Part shown: positions 25,701 to 33,656 of the stretch, one piece after another | How the letters are laid out: the number at the start of each line of letters is the position of its first letter | How positions within the stretch are numbered: the first letter of the stretch is position 1 | Assembly (NCBI RefSeq): GCF_019343105.1 | Contig: NZ_CP073764.1 | Span: 930,001-994,000 of the forward strand | Source: Methylovirgula sp. HY1 | Lineage (GTDB): Bacteria > Pseudomonadota > Alphaproteobacteria > Rhizobiales > Beijerinckiaceae | DNA: 64,000 nt | Reading direction: 5' to 3' | Made by a program: the position numbers and the translations under genes | Notes under the pieces: generated by a model | Told to the model about the DNA's origin: nothing | The model's input: only the letters and a program-made list of their open reading frames with translations | The model's database searches: none

Positions 25701-27597
25701 TCGTATCGGTCCTCTGCAGGCGGCGCCGACAAAGGATTTTTGCGTCGCGCGCGCGCGACGATGGTCGGGCGGGGCGAGCGCTGTCGCGCTGCTGATGCTT
25801 CTGCCGCAAATGGCCGCCGCGCAGAATGCGGCTGCGCCGGCGCCAGCCCAAGTTCCGGCCGATGCGTCGACAAAAGCGACAATTCCGGCCTTCGTCAGAA
25901 AAGACGACGGTCAATGGATCATGGCCGCGCAAAATTATGCGAATACGCGCTATTCGACGCTGAAGGAAATCAACGCCGACAACGTCAAAAATCTCCAGGT
26001 CGCCTTCACTTTCTCGACCGGGGCCGACAAGGGCCAGGAGGCGGCGCCGCTCGTCGTCGACAATACCATGTATATCGTCGGTCCCTATCCGAACAATCTC
26101 TTCGCCTTGGATCTGACCAAGCCCGGAGCGCCGCTGAAATGGGCATATGAGCCACATCCGGAGCGCGCGAGCCAAGGTGTCGCCTGCTGCGACGTCGTCA
26201 ATCGCGGCGCGGCCTATGACGACGGCAAGATCTTCTACAATACCCTCGACGATCATACCGTCGCGGTCGACGCGAAGACCGGCAAGCAAGTCTGGAAAAC
26301 CAAACTCGGCGACATCAACAAGGGCGAAACCATCACCATGGCGCCGCTCGTCGTCAAAGGCAAAGTCATGGTCGGCGATTCCGGCGGCGAGCTCGGCGTC
26401 CACGGTTGGCTGACTGCGCTCGACGAGAAGACAGGCAAGATCGCTTGGCGCGCCTATAGCACCGGTCCCGACAAGGATGTCCTGATCGGGTCGGATTTTC
26501 ATCCCTATTATGCCTCGGACAAAGGCAAGGATCTCGGCGTCTCGACATGGCCGCCAGGGGCCTGGAAAACCGGCGGCGGAACGGTCTGGGGCTGGCTCGC
26601 CTATGACCCCAAACTGAACCTGCTTTATTACGGAACCGGCAATCCGGGCCCATGGAACCAGGAGCAACGGCCGGGCGTGAATAAATGGACATCGGGAATC
26701 TTCGCCCGCGATCCCGATACCGGCGCAGCCAAATGGTTCTACCAATATACGCCGCATGACGAGCATGATTACGACGGCATCAACGAGAGCCTGCTGCTCA
26801 ACATGCCCATCGATGGAAAGAACCGAAAGGTGCTCATCCATCCCGACCGCAACGGGCACATGTATGTCATCGACCGCGCCACCGGCCAGGTTCTGCAGGC
26901 GCATACTTATGGCGTGGTGAACTCGACAAAGGGCGTCGACCTCAAGACCGGCGCGCTGATGCTCAATCCTGAAAAGGAAACGAAGCTCGGCACTGTCGTG
27001 CATGACATCTGCCCGACAGCCTCTGGCACCAAGGATTGGGAGCCTTCATCCTTTTCGCCGCTCACCGGCCTCATGTATGTGCCGCATGAAAATCTGTGCA
27101 TGGATTGGGAGGATGTGCAGGTCAATTACATCGCCGGCACGCCCTATGTCGGCGCCAATGTCGTCATGAAGGCCGGCCCCGGCGGCAATCGCGGCGAACT
27201 CACGGCTTGGGACCCGATTCAAGGCAAGCCCGTCTGGCAGATCAAGGAGGATTTGCCGGTGTGGAGCGGCACTGTCGCCACGGCCGGAAACCTCATCTTC
27301 TACGGCACCATGGACGGCTGGTTCAAAGCCGTCGACGCGCGGACCGGCGCGTTGAAATGGAAGTTTAAGCTCGGCTCCGGAATCATCGGTCAGCCGGTTG
27401 TCTACAAAGGTCCGGACGGGCACGAATATGTCGCCATCTTGGACGGCGTCGGCGGCTGGGCCGGGGCGATCGTCTCCGGCAATCTCAATCCCAAGGATCC
27501 GACCGGAGCGCTCGGCATGGTCGGCGCCATGGCCGACCTCAAACAGAAGACCACGCCAGGAGGGATGCTCTATGTTTTCGCGCTTCCCCACGCCTGA
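25657..27597 (+). CDS. xoxF: PQQ methanol dehydrogenase, lanthanide (XoxF) type
   Basis: A periplasmic quinoprotein alcohol dehydrogenase, 646 residues including a long N-region and hydrophobic signal (GASAVALLMLLPQMAAAQ). Adjacent C177-C178 (ACCDVVNRG) form the vicinal disulfide. E245 (GGELGVHG) and N329 (YYGTGNPGPWN) are metal ligands; D371 is the catalytic Asp, and D373 two residues later (DEHDYDGIN) is the extra Asp that marks lanthanide enzymes, where calcium MxaF has Ala. No MxaI-type subunit follows. The start is uncertain, since the ATG lies within the previous gene and lacks a ribosome binding site. The XoxF clade was not determined. Confidence 0.93.
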   Translation: MKHVTSQPFSTRYTDRIGPLQAAPTKDFCVARARRWSGGASAVALLMLLPQMAAAQNAAAPAPAQVPADASTKATIPAFVRKDDGQWIMAAQNYANTRYSTLKEINADNVKNLQVAFTFSTGADKGQEAAPLVVDNTMYIVGPYPNNLFALDLTKPGAPLKWAYEPHPERASQGVACCDVVNRGAAYDDGKIFYNTLDDHTVAVDAKTGKQVWKTKLGDINKGETITMAPLVVKGKVMVGDSGGELGVHGWLTALDEKTGKIAWRAYSTGPDKDVLIGSDFHPYYASDKGKDLGVSTWPPGAWKTGGGTVWGWLAYDPKLNLLYYGTGNPGPWNQEQRPGVNKWTSGIFARDPDTGAAKWFYQYTPHDEHDYDGINESLLLNMPIDGKNRKVLIHPDRNGHMYVIDRATGQVLQAHTYGVVNSTKGVDLKTGALMLNPEKETKLGTVVHDICPTASGTKDWEPSSFSPLTGLMYVPHENLCMDWEDVQVNYIAGTPYVGANVVMKAGPGGNRGELTAWDPIQGKPVWQIKEDLPVWSGTVATAGNLIFYGTMDGWFKAVDARTGALKWKFKLGSGIIGQPVVYKGPDGHEYVAILDGVGGWAGAIVSGNLNPKDPTGALGMVGAMADLKQKTTPGGMLYVFALPHA

Positions 27598-28126
27598 CTG
27601 GCGCCTCGCGACTGTCGCTCTGCTCGGCGCCGCTTTCGGATTCGCCGGTTTCGGCATGGAGAAAAGCAAAGCGGCTGACACCCTACCGACCACGGCGAGC
27701 GAACCGGTGAGCGTGCCCACCACCAAGCTCTTTCCAGGCGGCGGATCGCTGCCGCCCGAAGACCCTAATGCCAAGCGATACGCAGCCGATCCGCAATATA
27801 TCGCGACCGGGAAGAGGCTGTTCAACTGGTACAATTGTTCCGGCTGCCATTTCCATGGTGCCGGTGGCATGGGACCGCCCTTCATGAATGGCGGCCATTG
27901 GATCTATGGCGGAAGGCTCGATCAGATTTTCGCATCGATCTATCAAGGCCGCCCGAACGGGATGCCGTCCTGGGGCCGAAAAATACCGACCGAACAAATC
28001 TGGTCGCTTGCCGCCTATGTGAAGGCACTGTCGCAGCCATCACAACGCAAGGAGACTGGCGGTCCGCCATTGCCGGCAACTCATGCACCACCGCCGCAGC
28101 CTGAAAATTCCGGGAAAACCCAATGA
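27572..28126 (+). CDS. xoxG: cytochrome c electron acceptor of XoxF
   Basis: 184 residues with a signal sequence (RLATVALLGAAFGFAGFGME) and one haem motif, CSGCH, followed by GAGGMGPPFMNGGHWIYGG. AGGAGGG sits 8 bases before the ATG, which lies inside the xoxF 3' end (26-base overlap). Position directly after xoxF identifies it as the partner cytochrome. It is a paralogue of the N-terminal half of the dihaem cytochrome upstream. The C-terminus is a proline-rich tail. Confidence 0.85.
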   Translation: MFSRFPTPDWRLATVALLGAAFGFAGFGMEKSKAADTLPTTASEPVSVPTTKLFPGGGSLPPEDPNAKRYAADPQYIATGKRLFNWYNCSGCHFHGAGGMGPPFMNGGHWIYGGRLDQIFASIYQGRPNGMPSWGRKIPTEQIWSLAAYVKALSQPSQRKETGGPPLPATHAPPPQPENSGKTQ

Positions 28127-28944
28127 TGAAACAAGGCCTCTGCTTCCTCCTGCCAGGCGCCCTCGCGATCGGCATCGCCCATGCGCAGGCGCGCGAATTG
28201 CGCGTCTGCGCCGATCCCAACAATCTTCCCTTCTCGAACGTGAAGGGCCAAGGATTCGAGAACAAGATCGTCGATCTGATCGCCAAGGATCTCGCCGCAA
28301 AAGTCCAATATACGTGGTGGGCGCAGCGGCGCGGCTTCGTCCGCAAGACGCTGAAAGCCGAAACATGCGATCTATGGCCTGGAATTGCCACGAAAGACGA
28401 TATGGTTGCGACCACGCAGCCCTATTATCGTTCGACCTATGTTTTCGTGACCCGCGCGGATCGACATCTCGACATCCATTCTTTCGACGATCCAAAGTTG
28501 CGGCACTTGAAGATCGGCGTCGAGATGGTCGGCTATGATGCGCAGAATACGCCGCCCGCCCATGCATTGGCGCGACGCGGCATCACGAAGAATGTCCGCG
28601 GCTTTCTTCTCTTCGGCGATTATCGGACGCCCAATCCACCGGCTTCCATCGTCCATGCCGTTGCCGATGGAAGCATAGACGTTGGCTTGGTGTGGGGACC
28701 TCTCGCCGGCTATTTTGCCAATAAGGAACCGGTAGCTTTGACGGTCACGCCGGTTGAACCGGCGCAAGACGGCACGCAATTCCCGATGACGTTTAACATC
28801 TCGATGGGCGTGCGGCACGGCAACGGCGCATTGCAGACCGAAATCGATCGCGAACTCCGCCGCAACAAATCCAAGATCACGGCCATTCTCGCCGCGTATC
28901 ACGTGCCAACGCTGGCAGAAATACCCGCCCATCCAGAAAATTGA
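28123..28944 (+). CDS. xoxJ: periplasmic solute-binding-like protein XoxJ
   Basis: 273 residues with a signal peptide cut after AHAQA, then a family 3 solute-binding fold starting ELRVCADPNNLPFSNVKGQG. Proteins of this MoxJ/XoxJ group sit beside methanol dehydrogenases and are thought to help mature or activate them; solute transport is unlikely because no permease genes are nearby. It overlaps xoxG by 4 bases and ends the operon. The 324-base gap 28945-29268 after it shows nothing recognisable. Confidence 0.88.
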   Translation: MMKQGLCFLLPGALAIGIAHAQARELRVCADPNNLPFSNVKGQGFENKIVDLIAKDLAAKVQYTWWAQRRGFVRKTLKAETCDLWPGIATKDDMVATTQPYYRSTYVFVTRADRHLDIHSFDDPKLRHLKIGVEMVGYDAQNTPPAHALARRGITKNVRGFLLFGDYRTPNPPASIVHAVADGSIDVGLVWGPLAGYFANKEPVALTVTPVEPAQDGTQFPMTFNISMGVRHGNGALQTEIDRELRRNKSKITAILAAYHVPTLAEIPAHPEN

Positions 28945-29268
28945 GCGGCTCTTTTCGTGCGCTCGGCTGGGCTATCCAGCATAACCGAGCATAGTGGAAC
29001 TGACGGCTTATCGATGCGTTTGCCAGCGTGGCTGCAGACACCGCGGCCCGTGGAAGCAACTGCCGAACTGCGGCTTTGGCGATGGACTGAAGCTGGGTTC
29101 GAGCGCGAGACAAGACATTGACGTCTGTGTCACGGGCGCCGAGGCGATCCACGACTTGGCGCACCTGCCGAACGATTACCTTGGGCTCATCGCCCTGATC
29201 TCGGCAGTGGAGTCGCGCGCTGCATATGTCGAATATGCGCAATGATCAAGGCAACAAAGGAGAATCAT

Positions 29269-29466
29269 ATGAATTGGGATCGGGTCCAAGGAAATTGGAA
29301 ACAGTTCACCGGCAAGGCCAAAGAGCAATGGGGTAAGCTGACCGACGACGATATTTCGCAGATCAACGGCAATCGCGAGCAGCTCGAAGGCAAGCTGCAA
29401 GCACGCTATGGCTATGCGAAAGATCAAGTAAAGCAGCAGGTCGACACTTGGCTCGATCGGCAGTGA
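29269..29466 (+). CDS. CsbD family stress-response protein
   Basis: 65 residues, highly polar and predicted helical: MNWDRVQGNWKQFTGKAKEQ, then WGKLTDDDISQINGNREQLE. This is the standard CsbD signature. Members are induced by general stress in many bacteria, but their molecular role is unknown. AAGGAG lies 7 bases before the ATG. It is a single-gene transcript closed by a strong terminator. Confidence 0.93.
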   Translation: MNWDRVQGNWKQFTGKAKEQWGKLTDDDISQINGNREQLEGKLQARYGYAKDQVKQQVDTWLDRQ

Positions 29467-29520
29467 GCCGCTGAAGCCGTCTGTCATCCCACAGCTCATA
29501 GTTTCTGAGCGAATAAAGAA

Positions 29521-29557
29521 CCCGCGGCGTGTGACAGACGCCGCGGGTGCGGATTTT
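29521..29557 (+). terminator. intrinsic terminator after csbD
   Basis: Ten-base arms CCCGCGGCGT and ACGCCGCGGG pair around a 7-base loop, followed after 5 bases by TTTTT. This is the cleanest intrinsic terminator in the window. Confidence 0.85.
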
Positions 29558-29628
29558 TCAGAACTCTTATTAGCAAGATCTTTGGATGCGCATTCAAAAA
29601 ATCTGACTGTCTAAATATTTGATTTTGT

Positions 29629-29702
29629 TGGAGCGGGTGAAGGGAATCGAACCCTCGTATTCAGCTTGGAAGGCTGCTGCTCTACCATTGAGCTACACCC
29701 GC
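29629..29702 (-). tRNA. tRNA-Gly (anticodon TCC)
   Basis: The leftward sequence gives acceptor arms GCGGGTG/CACCCGC, a D arm around GCTC/GAGC, and anticodon loop CTTCCAA. The T loop is TTCGATT, the discriminator T and the 3' CCA are encoded. Confidence 0.97.
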
Positions 29703-29829
29703 GAGAAGGCCGTGCTCCGTCTCACCCATCAGGGCGATATCGCCAGCCTCGTTTGGTCTCGGCAAGGCCAGAGATATACGGAGGATCTCGGAGCCTGTCA
29801 AAGCCATGCGGCTCACTGATGCGCCGGCG

Positions 29830-31077
29830 CTATCCGCCCCAGCCGGCCATCAGCCACCATGTCCCCATGACAAGACTGATGAGCGTGACCGGCAGACCGA
29901 TTTTCATATAGGTGAAGAACGAAATCTCGATGCCGGCACCCTTTGCCCGCTCGGCAATGATCAGATTGGCAACCGAGCCCAGCAAAGTGAGATTGCCGGC
30001 GAAAGTCGAGCTCATGGCAACGATGCGCCAAGCGGCATCGGCATGCGGCAGCCTGTCGATAAAGGGTTGCAGCACCAAAATCGCGGGTACATTGCTGACG
30101 AGATTGGAGAGAAGCGCCGTCACCGCCGCGAGGCTCCAGCCATTTTCGAGATGCAAGGCGGCCACCGCTTGCATGACAGGTGGAGTCAACAGGTTCTGCC
30201 GCGCCGCCGCCGTCACGACGAACAGCCCCGCAAACATCAGCAGCAGCCCGCCGTCGATCCGCGTATAGATTTTTCGCGATTTGACCGCGCGTGTGAAAAA
30301 TAAGAGCGACGCGCCGATGATCGCCGCTTCAGCCATGGGAACATTGATAAAAAAAGCAATGACGACGCCGAGACACACGCTCAGCGCCTTGACCACCTGG
30401 GCGGTGTGCCAACGCGGCTTCGACGGCACGGGCTGCTGCACAAAGGGCGTCGCAAATTCCCGCCGATAGACGAGCGCCACGATCAAAATGACTGCCACCA
30501 GCGCAACAAACGCCGGCGGCGCCAGCCGCGCCGCGAAACCTCCATAAGACAGATGCGCGTCGAGACCGATGATCATGTTCTGCGGATTTCCGGTGAGCGT
30601 CGCAGCGCTGCCGGCGTTGGACGCCATGGCCGTGGCCAGCAGATAGGGCAGCGGATCACGCTTCAGCCTGCCCACCACATCGATAACGAGCGGCGCCATG
30701 ATGAGACAGACGGCATCGTTGACGAGAAACGCCGACAGCACGCCGGCGACCGCGACGATCCCGCAGAGAAGCGCCATGGGCGAGCCGGCGCGCATCACCA
30801 CGAAAGTGCTGACGAGCCGAAAGAAGCCCGCCAACTGCAGATGCGCTATGATCGCCATCATGCCGAGAAGCAGCACAATCACATTGAGATCGACGGCCTT
30901 GAACGCCGCATCGAGGCCGATGGCACCGACGGCCAACATGAGGCTCGCGCCGACCAGAGCGATGCCCGTGCGATCGAGCCGAAAAAAAGGCAGCCGGCCG
31001 AGCGCCATGCCGAGATAGGTCACGGCGAAGATCACAAGCGTAGCGATGGCTTTAACGTCGGGCACCATGTGCGTCAT
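29830..31077 (-). CDS. ArsB/SLC13-type membrane permease
   Basis: A 415-residue polytopic inner-membrane protein of the ion transporter superfamily that includes ArsB, NhaD and SLC13. About ten to twelve hydrophobic helices are visible. The family loop SAFLVNDAVCLIMAPLVI and the repeat ATAMASNAGSAATLTGNPQN match anion-permease re-entrant loops; a matching pair occurs near the C-terminus (SNLVSNVPAILVL and FAGNLTLLGSVANLI). The substrate cannot be told from sequence: no arsR, arsC or arsA gene is adjacent, so arsenite export should not be assumed. Confidence 0.8.
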   Translation of the reverse strand: MTHMVPDVKAIATLVIFAVTYLGMALGRLPFFRLDRTGIALVGASLMLAVGAIGLDAAFKAVDLNVIVLLLGMMAIIAHLQLAGFFRLVSTFVVMRAGSPMALLCGIVAVAGVLSAFLVNDAVCLIMAPLVIDVVGRLKRDPLPYLLATAMASNAGSAATLTGNPQNMIIGLDAHLSYGGFAARLAPPAFVALVAVILIVALVYRREFATPFVQQPVPSKPRWHTAQVVKALSVCLGVVIAFFINVPMAEAAIIGASLLFFTRAVKSRKIYTRIDGGLLLMFAGLFVVTAAARQNLLTPPVMQAVAALHLENGWSLAAVTALLSNLVSNVPAILVLQPFIDRLPHADAAWRIVAMSSTFAGNLTLLGSVANLIIAERAKGAGIEISFFTYMKIGLPVTLISLVMGTWWLMAGWGG

Positions 31078-31337
31078 GCAGGTTTCTCTGTCGCGACCTG
31101 GCGTTAAACCACCGCCTCATCCTCAACTTCGGCAGATTGCCGCGGTTGCCGCAAAGCAAGCTGTGAAGACGAGGGCCTCACAGTCTACCGCCGATGTGCA
31201 AGCGGAGGACGAACCGGCTGTTGGCCGGTCTCTAAACGGATCGACGACCGGGCATCTTGGCAGGCTCCGGCGCATGGGCTGCGCCGATCGGCTATTCCGG
31301 CACCACCCTTGGAGGGTTTTCCTCTCGATTCGGTGGA

Positions 31338-31400
31338 ATCGGATATATCCGATGTCTAAAATTACGGAAAAGTCGTGCAACTTTTCCGGAACATGCTCTA
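31338..31400. repeat. dispersed palindromic repeat, copy 1
   Basis: ATCGGATATATCCGAT (31338-31353) is a palindrome followed by TGTCT. Then 31365-31388 is a 9-base stem CGGAAAAGT/ACTTTTCCG, ending in GAACATGCTCTAG. It lies between the ArsB-like gene and the ExoR-like gene, about 30 bases past the latter's stop codon. The same modules recur at 35032, 55667 and 57481. Confidence 0.8.
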
Positions 31401-31432
31401 GGCGGTGGCTGGGCAGAAGACTTTTCGATGCC

Positions 31433-32284
31433 CTATTGGCGCCTTTTCTTGAAATCGGCGAGATAGAGCGCTGCAACCTGCTTGTCCGCATCGCTCGCCG
31501 CCGCAGCCGCCTTGGCGTAGAGATCATCGATCCATTTGTTCTTCGTGGACTGCCCTGCGTTGTTATGAGCGAGCGTGAGCCACATCAGACCCAGGCCGCG
31601 CTGACGCGGCAGACCGTCCCGGCCGGTGAAGAGCAATTGGCCCAACAAAGCCTGCGATTGGCAATGGCCTTTTTCGGCGGCGAGATGCAGCCAGCGCGCC
31701 GCTTGGCGGACATCCTTGTCGGCGACGCCGGCGACACCATCGAGATAGATGCGCGCAAGATTATATTGCGCGTTCGGGTCGCCGAAGTAGGTCGCCGCAT
31801 ATTGGAACATCTCGATCGCCCGCATGGGCTCAGGCGCGATCTTCGTATTGGCGATTCCGTTCAGATTATAAATCCCGACCGCCACGAAAGCGCTCGAGAC
31901 GACCGCCACCTCACGTGGATTAGAATTGTCTTCGTCGTAATTGGCGACGATCTGCGAAAAGTAATGATAGGCCTTGATGTCGTCATGCGGGACGCCATCG
32001 CCATCGGCATACATTTTCGCCAGTTTCCAGCGCGCCAGAGATTCGCCGCCGGCGGCCGCATATTTCAAGGCCTCGACGGCCGAGCGCGAATCGCCGCTTC
32101 GGAAATCTTCGAGACCAGCACGCAGGGCCGCTTGCGGATTTTTGAAGATCGGCAACGGCTTGTTGGCCGCGGCAACATCCGTGCTGCCGTCGAAGGCCGT
32201 CGCATTGGATCCGCCGATCACCGCGGCGGACGCCACGGCAAATCCGACCAACGCCAGACGAAAGAGCACCCTAGGCGTCCACAT
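31433..32284 (-). CDS. ExoR-like periplasmic Sel1-repeat regulator
   Basis: 283 residues with a signal peptide (MWTPRVLFRLALVGFAVASA...) and Sel1-type repeats: DSRSAVEALKYAAAGGE, MFQYAATYFGDPNAQYNLAR, and AARWLHLAAEKGHCQSQALL. Order and spacing of repeats resemble rhizobial ExoR, the periplasmic inhibitor of the ChvG/ExoS sensor kinase that controls exopolysaccharide and acid-response genes. No chvG/chvI is visible in this window. The start at 32284 was chosen because it begins the signal peptide and has GAGG nine bases upstream. The 716-base gap 32285-33000 before mntR holds nothing I can support. Confidence 0.75.
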   Translation of the reverse strand: MWTPRVLFRLALVGFAVASAAVIGGSNATAFDGSTDVAAANKPLPIFKNPQAALRAGLEDFRSGDSRSAVEALKYAAAGGESLARWKLAKMYADGDGVPHDDIKAYHYFSQIVANYDEDNSNPREVAVVSSAFVAVGIYNLNGIANTKIAPEPMRAIEMFQYAATYFGDPNAQYNLARIYLDGVAGVADKDVRQAARWLHLAAEKGHCQSQALLGQLLFTGRDGLPRQRGLGLMWLTLAHNNAGQSTKNKWIDDLYAKAAAAASDADKQVAALYLADFKKRRQ

Positions 32285-33000
32285 GACACTGCGCCTCACC
32301 TGCCACACCGGACCAAGGGCCGATCCGATCTCACGCCACCCCGAGTCTCTGCTGTTTCTCCGCTGCCAGCCTTGCGCAGCGGCGTCGAGACAGGCGTTAA
32401 CCGGCGACAGCATGTTCTGGAGCCTTCCAACGTTATTCGCGATAGACGCAGGAATTCCCGCAACCGAAATGCCTCGACAAGCATTGATGGTAAAAAAACT
32501 GCTGAAAAATTTATGCCTGACGATGACACGCGCCCTCATGATCCCATCCCGCTCACTCACAATATTCGATGACCCGCATTGGGACATTTCGTGCCGCGCG
32601 GGGAAGCGGGCGAGCAACTCCACTCAGTTTTCAGACTCTTCCGACAGTGTTTCGTGCTGCCTTGAAAAGCTTTCCCTTAAAACACGTTCAAATTAGCGGG
32701 CGGTTTATGGCTGAAAAGCGGCCTTCTTCTTGCCGACGGAAGGCGCGCCGCAGATGCATCCAAGCTGTGGCGCAATTGTCACTGTTTACGAGGCAAAACA
32801 GCGCTCTGAATGCGCACAGATCAACGAAAGCTGCGGACTTCGGTTCCTGAGGATTCGGCTACGCGATTGGCGTCTGCCTTTGAAACCGGTGTCGGTGCGC
32901 AAAATCATTGGATCGGCGCAGGGGGCATGGAACGCGGGGCGTTCCTAAAAGCTCGGAATGCTTTGCGATGCTCATTGCTGGCGCTGAGCGCGCGCGGCCG

Positions 33001-33456
33001 CTACGCGCGCCCTAGAAACCGTGCGAAAGCCGCGAGAGCGGTGTCGGACACGTGGTGCTCGATACCTTCGGCATCGAGCTCAGCGCTGTGCTGCGGCACG
33101 CCGACCGCGACGAGCAGATCGACGACCAGCCTATGGCGGGAGCGCACGCGCGCCGCGAGATCGACGCCTTGCGGGGTGAGAAAGACGCCGCGATAAAGTT
33201 TCGACGTCGCCAGACCTTCGCGCTTCAGCCGAGCGATGCTCTTGATCGCGGTGGCGTGCGAAACGCCGAGCCGCCGCGCAATGTCGGTCGGACGCGCCTC
33301 GCCCTGCGAGCTGAGAAGATCGTCGATGAGCTCGACATAATCCTCGAGCACCGCCGAGGCCTGAGCCGAACGGGCTTTTTCAAAGCGCTCCGCTTGCACA
33401 GATTCCGCCGGAAGCTCGCTAGAAAATGACGCTGCCGTCCCGTTTTTTGTGCTCAT
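33001..33456 (-). CDS. mntR: manganese-responsive transcriptional regulator MntR
   Basis: 151 residues of the DtxR/MntR family. A winged helix spans about residues 37-100 (LLSSQGEARPTDIARRLGVS, HATAIKSIARLKREGL), followed by the metal-binding dimerisation domain with HRLVVDLLVAVGVP and AELDAEGIEHHVSDTAL. It lacks the SH3-like third domain, as in MntR. It is divergent from mntH across a 200-base intergenic region, the usual arrangement of repressor and target. Confidence 0.9.
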   Translation of the reverse strand: MSTKNGTAASFSSELPAESVQAERFEKARSAQASAVLEDYVELIDDLLSSQGEARPTDIARRLGVSHATAIKSIARLKREGLATSKLYRGVFLTPQGVDLAARVRSRHRLVVDLLVAVGVPQHSAELDAEGIEHHVSDTALAAFARFLGRA

Positions 33457-33558
33457 TGGGCTGCCATCCCTTGCCGGCGGGCACGTCTGAAGTCCGTCAT
33501 TCGAAAATTATAAGTTTAAGTCAACGTCAAAATGCTTGCCGTTTTTGTAGCCTACACT

Positions 33559-33570
33559 ACATTTTAATGT
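33559..33570. promoter_or_regulatory. candidate operator between mntR and mntH
   Basis: ACATTTTAATGT is an inverted repeat of ACATT arms in an AT-rich patch of the mntR-mntH intergenic region, 87 bases before mntH. Its position suits MntR binding; the match to any published motif was not tested. Confidence 0.3.
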
Positions 33571-33656
33571 ACTGCCAACGATAGGTCGGCTAGGCATCAT
33601 ATCTGCCGAAAGCCATAATCGCCGTGCTGCACCACGACCGCATTAAGGGAAACGGG

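Noticed and set aside
25657-27597. Calcium-type MxaF assignment for the methanol dehydrogenase
   Set aside because: The second Asp in DEHDYDG and the absence of an mxaI-type gene point to XoxF.
29830-31077. Arsenite efflux pump ArsB
   Set aside because: Only superfamily features are visible and no ars genes are adjacent, so the substrate is left open.
32569-32948. Short rightward frames between the ExoR-like gene and mntR
   Set aside because: Overlapping competing frames with no motif or start signal.
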